Origin: Pirellulaceae bacterium
GTDB taxonomy: Bacteria; Planctomycetota; Planctomycetia; Pirellulales; Pirellulaceae
DNA length: 5,334 nucleotides
Direction: 5' to 3'
Assembly (NCBI GenBank): GCA_013002105.1
Contig: JABDKS010000648.1
Coordinates: 1-5,334 of the forward strand
Both the position numbers and the translations under genes were made by a program. This document shows, piece by piece, positions 1-4,900 of the stretch. Position 1 is the first letter of the stretch, and each line of letters starts with the position of its first letter. Below the pieces are notes generated by a model. That model ran no database searches and had not been told where the DNA came from. It saw only the letters and a program-made list of their open reading frames with translations.

Positions 1-24
1 TGCAGCGACCAATAAGATACGCAT
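1..24 (-). CDS. Possible 5' end of a gene running off the left edge
   Basis: On the minus strand an ATG at 24-22 opens a frame reading MRILLVAA to the window edge. It is the only ATG in that frame after the in-frame stop at 69-67. A short basic start followed by small hydrophobic residues suits either a signal-peptide start or the first beta-strand of a Rossmann-type or receiver-type protein, so the family cannot be named from eight codons. It would run in the same direction as the exonuclease gene, about 150 bp downstream of it. No Shine-Dalgarno sequence is visible, but the other genes here also lack one. The call rests only on an open frame and a plausible N-terminus. Confidence 0.35.
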
Positions 25-87
25 AGAAGTTTGTTTGCCGAAAATGGGGATTGGTGAAAAAAGGATTCAACCGTAGGGTTCAGGATA

Positions 88-180
88 TCAGAGCCCGTCG
101 GCAAGCAGTGACTGCGCTAATATTCCGATTCTTGTCAGAGCAGATATTTCCAGCGGAATGACCGTGATTTCAGCTGTCAT
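88..180 (-). CDS. Small ORF (30 aa) overlapping the exonuclease stop codon, uncertain
   Basis: The ATG at 180-178 overlaps the TGA stop of the exonuclease gene (179-177) as ATGA, the classic arrangement for translational coupling. The frame runs 30 codons to a TGA at 90-88. The peptide begins MTAEITVIPLEIS and ends LAQSLLADGL. It is rich in Leu, Ile and Ala, has few charges, has no recognisable motif, and could form an amphipathic helix. No family is recognised. An ATGA overlap and 30 open codons can both arise by chance, so this is a candidate only. Conservation of the overlap and of the peptide in related genomes would decide it. Confidence 0.2.
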   Translation of the reverse strand: MTAEITVIPLEISALTRIGILAQSLLADGL

Positions 181-1199
181 TGCTCGGGAACTTTTGCCAC
201 CAATTCCAAAAATTCGTGTTCGTTGACGATGCGAATCGCCTGTCCCTCACGCTGCAATTTCTCCGCGGCGTCTTGTTTTACACTTTGTTGGCGTCCGGCC
301 GAATCGGTCCGTTCGTCTTTGCTGCCAACGACCAGGTAACTAGTGGATTTCGTAACACGGTTCTGGCAATGACCGCCACTGCGAGCAGCCAGTAATTCCG
401 CATCCTCGCGAGACAGTATCTTCAGTCGCCCGGTAAACACAACTTGCTCACCGGCCAAGGGGCGGATGAAATCAGCTCGCACTAGCAGTCGTTGCAGATC
501 CAACGACGCGGCGGCCTGATAGTTCGATCCAGATTCGCAAATCGCCATCGCGGTCGGCTGCGTCGGCCGACCGCCGCGGCCAGGCTTTCGTGGACGTCGT
601 GTGACTATTTTTGCCGGACCCTTTTTACCCCAGGGTCCTGCGGTCCCTCGCGAGAGCCGCAACGCAGTCTCCAGTTCCGGTAACGAATTTGCACTGCGAT
701 CGATTCCGGCGGCCAACAAGATTTTGGCACAGGCAATTGAATCTTCCAATGCGTCGTGGTGCCGGAAACGAACGCCCAACCAATCCGACAGGGGTTTCAA
801 GCCATATCGCTGTCGCTTGGGCCAAACTCGGCGAGCAATCGCGCGGGTGCATGTGTATTGCAGCGACGGAACTTTCAGCGAATGCTTCGTCAGGCAAGCC
901 AGTAAAACACCTATGTCAAAACTCGCATTGTGCGCCACGATGCAATCGTTTCCGATCGTCGTAGCGATCTCGTCCCAACACTGAGCGAACTTCGGTTCGT
1001 TTTGAACTCGTTGCGGTGTGATGCCGTGGATTCGAATGTTCGACGGCGCAAAATAAAACGGAACGGGGTGGATCATCCACATCGCCGAGTCGACGATTTC
1101 GCCGTCACGCACTTTCACCGCCGCCAATTGACAGGCACTATCGGGCCGCCGATTGGCTGTCTCGAAATCGATCGCGGTAAAGTTGGCGGCAAAGGGCAT
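177..1199 (-). CDS. DnaQ-like DEDDh 3'-5' exonuclease with C-terminal BRCT domain
   Basis: This 340-residue cytoplasmic protein is predicted to remove nucleotides from DNA (or RNA) 3' ends using two metal ions, in proofreading, repair or end trimming. The exonuclease domain spans about residues 5-165. Exo I is D11 and E13 in the DFET motif, Exo II is D95 in HNASFD, and Exo III is H148 and D153 in the HxAxxD pattern, so all five DEDDh residues are present. Residues 186-245 form a Lys/Arg/Gly/Pro-rich, probably disordered linker that may touch nucleic acid. Residues 247-336 form a BRCT domain resembling that of NAD-dependent DNA ligase, with VVFTGRL, SRE, a GG pair at 275-276, VTKSTSYLVVG and a final EHEFLEL. 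Its segment between VVGS and the last helix is longer than usual. The ATG at 1199 is the only ATG in frame after the stop at 1290-1292, and it places DFET at the usual distance from the N-terminus. No good ribosome site is seen; GGAG lies about 14 bases upstream. It is probably not the dedicated replicative epsilon subunit, but that is inference. Confidence 0.93.
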   Translation of the reverse strand: MPFAANFTAIDFETANRRPDSACQLAAVKVRDGEIVDSAMWMIHPVPFYFAPSNIRIHGITPQRVQNEPKFAQCWDEIATTIGNDCIVAHNASFDIGVLLACLTKHSLKVPSLQYTCTRAIARRVWPKRQRYGLKPLSDWLGVRFRHHDALEDSIACAKILLAAGIDRSANSLPELETALRLSRGTAGPWGKKGPAKIVTRRPRKPGRGGRPTQPTAMAICESGSNYQAAASLDLQRLLVRADFIRPLAGEQVVFTGRLKILSREDAELLAARSGGHCQNRVTKSTSYLVVGSKDERTDSAGRQQSVKQDAAEKLQREGQAIRIVNEHEFLELVAKVPEQ

Positions 1200-1226
1200 T
1201 GGGTTGATCGTCGCTCCGTCGATTGG

Positions 1227-1256
1227 GTTTGCGATCGAGCCGACGAAGTCGCAAAC
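1227..1256. promoter_or_regulatory. Perfect 8-bp inverted repeat in the exonuclease leader
   Basis: GTTTGCGA (1227-1234) and TCGCAAAC (1249-1256) are perfect reverse complements separated by 14 bases. The element sits immediately downstream of the predicted transcription start and ends 27 bp before the exonuclease start codon. It could be an operator for a dimeric regulator or a hairpin in the leader RNA. No T-tract follows it, so it is not a simple terminator. The symmetry is directly visible; the role is inference. Confidence 0.35.
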
Positions 1257-1265
1257 GGTACCCCG

Positions 1266-1293
1266 ATTATTGGCGGATCGACGAAAGTTTCAA
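1266..1293 (-). promoter_or_regulatory. Predicted sigma70-type promoter of the exonuclease-BRCT gene
   Basis: On the minus strand TTGAAA (1293-1288) lies 16 bases before AATAAT (1271-1266). Each hexamer matches the housekeeping consensus at five of six positions. Transcription would start near 1259, giving a leader of about 60 nt before the ATG at 1199. Planctomycete promoters are poorly characterised, so this is a sequence-match prediction only. Confidence 0.35.
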
Positions 1294-1811
1294 TCCGTAA
1301 GTCGAACTTCCAAAGACTCCGCGACTGAGGCCAGCCTGACCAAGCATCGCGGCACTAACCAGGCAAGTGGCACGTATCAGGGCAGGGTCGCTGTACAGTT
1401 TCGGACGACTCTTTTTCGGATCCCGTCGCAGGGCCGACGGCATTCGCATCGGTCGCCTTTGCATCCGTTGATGCAGACTCAAGCAGTCCGCACGGCACAG
1501 GCAGCCAGCCATCGCGGCTCGGATCAGAGTTCGCCGTGATCGGTTCCGAGGTGAAAAACATCGTAGGTCGATGAGATCTACCGTCATTCGGGGGTTCCCC
1601 CAGCTGTCAAAACGCCACAAAAGACTTGAGATAACGACTATTTAAGGACTTCTGTGATCCACCGCCGGTGGGCTGCCGTCGAATCGATTCCAGCATACTC
1701 ACACGGCAAATCAGCAGGTTGCTGTCTAATTCGGACAAAGATCGGAAATGGATGGAACCAGATTCGAAATCGAATCGTCGGAGATCGCGAACCACTCTCG
1801 GGCGTTTTAGC

Positions 1812-1840
1812 TTGTTCCTGTAAGAGGCGATATTTATCCT
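1812..1840 (+). promoter_or_regulatory. Weak promoter candidate for the surface-protein gene
   Basis: TTGTTC (1812-1817) lies 17 bases before TATCCT (1835-1840). They match the sigma70 -35 and -10 hexamers at three and four of six positions, in an AT-richer patch. Transcription would begin near 1847, giving a leader of about 135 nt. The match is weak, and other start points in this region cannot be excluded. Confidence 0.18.
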
Positions 1841-1849
1841 ATGTCTCAC

Positions 1850-1864
1850 AACTTTACACAAGTT
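1850..1864. promoter_or_regulatory. Inverted repeat AACTT-N5-AAGTT near the predicted start of the surface-gene transcript
   Basis: AACTT (1850-1854) and AAGTT (1860-1864) form a perfect 5-bp dyad with a TACAC spacer, a layout common for small dimeric regulators. It lies just downstream of the weak -10 candidate. A dyad this short can occur by chance, so the operator role is speculative. Confidence 0.15.
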
Positions 1865-1932
1865 ATCTGCCCTTCGGACTCAAGAGTGAACATTAGTCAA
1901 CTCCCACGGCCTAGCAGCTAAGCGGAAAAACC

Positions 1933-1971
1933 ATGTTCGCGTCGTTTATTTCATTACGTTCTTCTTTCTGA
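1933..1971 (+). other. 12-codon upstream ORF before the surface-protein gene
   Basis: An ATG at 1933 is in the same frame as the surface gene but stops at TGA 1969-1971, nine bases before ATG 1981. It would encode MFASFISLRSSF. It fixes the 1981 start by excluding upstream in-frame starts. It might allow termination-reinitiation at a gene that lacks a Shine-Dalgarno, but a chance occurrence is just as likely. Confidence 0.15.
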
Positions 1972-1980
1972 TTTGCCTCC

Positions 1981-4900
1981 ATGATTTCATCCCAATCGCT
2001 TCGCTCGAAAAAGAACGAGCGTCGCAAGGCGCTCAAGAGCCGTCGACAATTCAGCCGCCGTCTCGAACAGCTCGAGTCTCGGCAATTGCTCGCATCGCTG
2101 GCTGGCGAAGTCTGGGCGGATACCAACGGTGACGGTATTCGCAACATCGGCGAAGAGCCTGCGGCGAACATTCGTGTCTACATTGACGCCAATGATGACG
2201 GGCAGCTTAACGGTGAAGAAGTTTTCACGAGTACAAACGATTTGGGCGAATACGTCTTTAACCAAGTTGATGCGGGCACGCACGTCGTGCGACTGGATCT
2301 TCGGTTTGGACAAGACCAAAGTAGTCCTCGCGCCTACTATGGCTCCGGCTACTTCGGCCCCAATTTAGGGACCACAACCACGCCAACGCAGCTGTTCGAA
2401 ATGTCGGCTGCTGGCGTGGTCCGACAAATCGGCACGCCCACAACCGATCGCATTCATGGTTTGACGCGCGTCAACTCAGGCGACTTCTTTGGTGTCAACT
2501 TTCTGAACGACTCCATCTATCGTGTCGATCCCTATACCGGCGTGGATACGCTGCTAAGAACGCCCGGCGAGCAACTCACACCCGGTCTTGCTTATAACCC
2601 GGCAACGGACAAGCTTTACACGGTCGGCAAAGCGAGCACGGCAACGTCGCTATTCCAGTTATACGAGATCAAACAAAGTGATGGCACGGTCACACCGATC
2701 GGTCCCGGTTTGACTGGTTTTCAAAACATCAGTGACCTGACGTTCGATACAGCGAATGATCGAATTGTTGGTTTTGACAATGGCACGGACAAATTTTTCT
2801 CGTTCGATACCAACGGCAATGGGCAATTCCTAGCCGATGCTTCGCGGGCGTTGGATAGCTGGTCGCTGGCGTTCAACGGTACCACGTTCGTGATGTTTGA
2901 CCGCGCCGATCCGGACAAACTGGATCTGCTGCAGGTGAATCCGGATACGGGTGTGATCGCCCCCTTGCTGGACGCTTCGACTGCGACCCCGGCCGAGGCC
3001 TTGGATTACCCCACGCGCGGCGATGTTGCTCACCGCGTCACCGTACAGACGATCGGTGCCGAATCGGGTCTGAATTTTGGGGTCATTGGTGAACCGATCC
3101 AGCCAACGCGCGGCAGCACGTTGTTCATCAACGAAATTTTGTCCGACCCACTCTTCGGTAATAACGACCAAGACAGTTACTTGGAGATTCGTGGCGAGAA
3201 GAACGCGGTCATCCCCGATGGCACTTATTTGGCCATCATCGAGGAGCGAGGTGTGGTCACGACCCCCGGGATTCAAGGCTCCATCAACGGGATCTTTGAT
3301 CTGTCCAATATCACGTTGGGAGCCAACGGATTCCTGGTCATCCTGCCGCAGGGCAGTCCGCACACCCCGCACGTCGACTCAAGTGTGTTGCAGTCGTCCA
3401 CGACCAATTTCGGTGGTCTCCCCGGGGGCATTTACACGGATGTCGCGGCGGACTTCAGTTCATTCTATTCATCGATTGCTGGCAACGGGTATTTGTTGTT
3501 CCAAACCAATGTCACCCCCAACTTGCGAGATGACATCGACACAAACGATGACGGCGTGATCGACCCCAACGGCATCGCGTCTCAGTGGGACATTCTCGAT
3601 TCCGTCTCACAGCATTCATTTGTCGGCCAGCCTGAGTACGCGTATGGGAAAGTCGTGTTTGTCGAAGAAGGGGTGAATGTTCCGACAATCAACCGCGCCG
3701 CAGACGTCGAAGTGGTGATTACCGAAGGCCACGGGTATGTCGGTCGAATCGGCGACTCGACGGGCAACACGGCTGCGGACTGGGTAGGCGGAACGGTACG
3801 TGATGAACGAACAAGTGCCCCTGTTCGGTACGGACTTGAATCTGGAATTCTGGGGATCCCACTGCCGATGGCTTTCATGGGTCGTGATCTTGATCACGTT
3901 GGCGAAAGCAACTTTGTCGGTGGCGTCCGTGGCACCGTGGCGTTGCAACCGCTTTCGCCTGACCAGACCTTTGTCGACCCGGCACAGGGCGTCGAAGTTC
4001 TTGCGGACACGAATCGCAACGGTCGCAAAGACGTCCTCTCGTTCTCTATCGACCCCAACGATTACCCGCTGCAAACCGATTTCATCAACCTGCTCGACGG
4101 CGTTACGTTTAACTCGGCCCGAGGTGACAACACGATCGTCGGATTCCCCATTCGATCGGTTGCCGAATCGCCGTTCATCGCCAATTCCAACCGCACGTTC
4201 TCTCAAGCCGGCGTTGGTTTCTTTCCAAACGACACACGATTCCGAGCGGACTTTTACCGGCCCGCTCGATCGGTATCGATCGTGGGCATCTCAGGTGGAA
4301 CAGAAACCTACATACGTCTGGACGCGTATGATGCGAATGACAATTTGGTCGGTAGCACTACCTCCAATGCATTGTTCGGATCGGCACGGCAACGACTGAC
4401 GGTCAGTTCTACCGATGACGTGATCGCCTATGCAGTTGCGTATAGCGCCAATGACGTCCAAGCAGCAAATGGCACCACTAACAACAGTTCGCCGTTCGCC
4501 AAATTAGATAGTTTCACCTATACACAAAGCGAAGCGACGGCAGTCAGTGATCAATTTGGGTTTTATGAACTAACCAACCTGTTTCCTGACGAGTACCAAA
4601 TCACATTTTTGAACACGGAAACCAACCGTGGTTTGACGGGTGCTCAAGCGGTGCCGATCGAGATTACTCGCTACGAGAATTTCGTCCTAAGTCCTAACTT
4701 GGAGCCGGCGGTCGAAGACCTTGCCGTGGTGATTGCGGAAAACACGCCGGTCGGAACTTCGTTGGGTGCTTTGGCTGGTAGCGATGACGGACCGGTTACT
4801 TTTAATATCGTTGACGGTGCCGAGCACGGACTGGTGATCGATCCGGCCACGGGTGAATTAATCGTCGGCCCCAATGCCGTTCTTGATTTCGAATCGACAC

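Larger units (their letters stand above)
1200..1980. other. Divergent intergenic region, 781 bp, no convincing gene
   Basis: This stretch separates the leftward exonuclease gene from the rightward surface-protein gene. Besides the two promoter candidates and inverted repeats listed separately, it holds several short symmetries: GGGGG-TT-CCCCC at 1590-1601, CCACC-GCC-GGTGG at 1659-1671, the palindrome GAATCGATTC at 1681-1690, GATTCG-AAAT-CGAATC at 1761-1776, and ACTC-AA-GAGT at 1878-1887. Several frames stay open here, including two overlapping minus-strand frames within 1267-1620 (117 and 68 codons) and one at 1607-1861. Their products are Arg-, Ser- or Thr-rich, match no family I know, compete with each other and lack ribosome sites, so none is called. 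The size leaves room for an unrecognised small RNA or decayed gene. Confidence 0.6.

Noticed and set aside
57..80. Possible rho-independent terminator for the minus-strand genes: AACC/GGTT dyad (69-72, 77-80) followed by six T on the minus strand (62-57)
   Set aside because: The stem is only four base pairs with a four-base loop, and the T-tract starts six bases away, which is too weak to support a terminator call.
180..1328. Plus-strand frames of 63-132 codons opposite the exonuclease-BRCT gene
   Set aside because: They are antisense shadows of a gene with all its catalytic motifs intact, and have no recognisable domain.
1366..1382. TGGCACG sequence resembling the -24 element of a sigma54 promoter
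   Set aside because: The expected TTGC -12 element at the right spacing is absent; the sequence there is AGGGC.
1267..1620. Two overlapping minus-strand open frames (117 codons at 1267-1620; 68 codons at 1355-1561)
   Set aside because: They compete for the same bases, lack ribosome sites, and give compositionally odd products (one Arg-rich, one Ser/Thr/Ala-rich) with no recognisable motif. The 68-codon frame has fairly GC-rich third positions, so a decayed or orphan gene is not fully excluded.
1607..1861. Minus-strand 84-codon open frame and plus-strand 80-codon frame at 1654-1896
   Set aside because: They overlap on opposite strands in a palindrome-rich intergenic stretch, and neither product shows domain, signal or membrane features.
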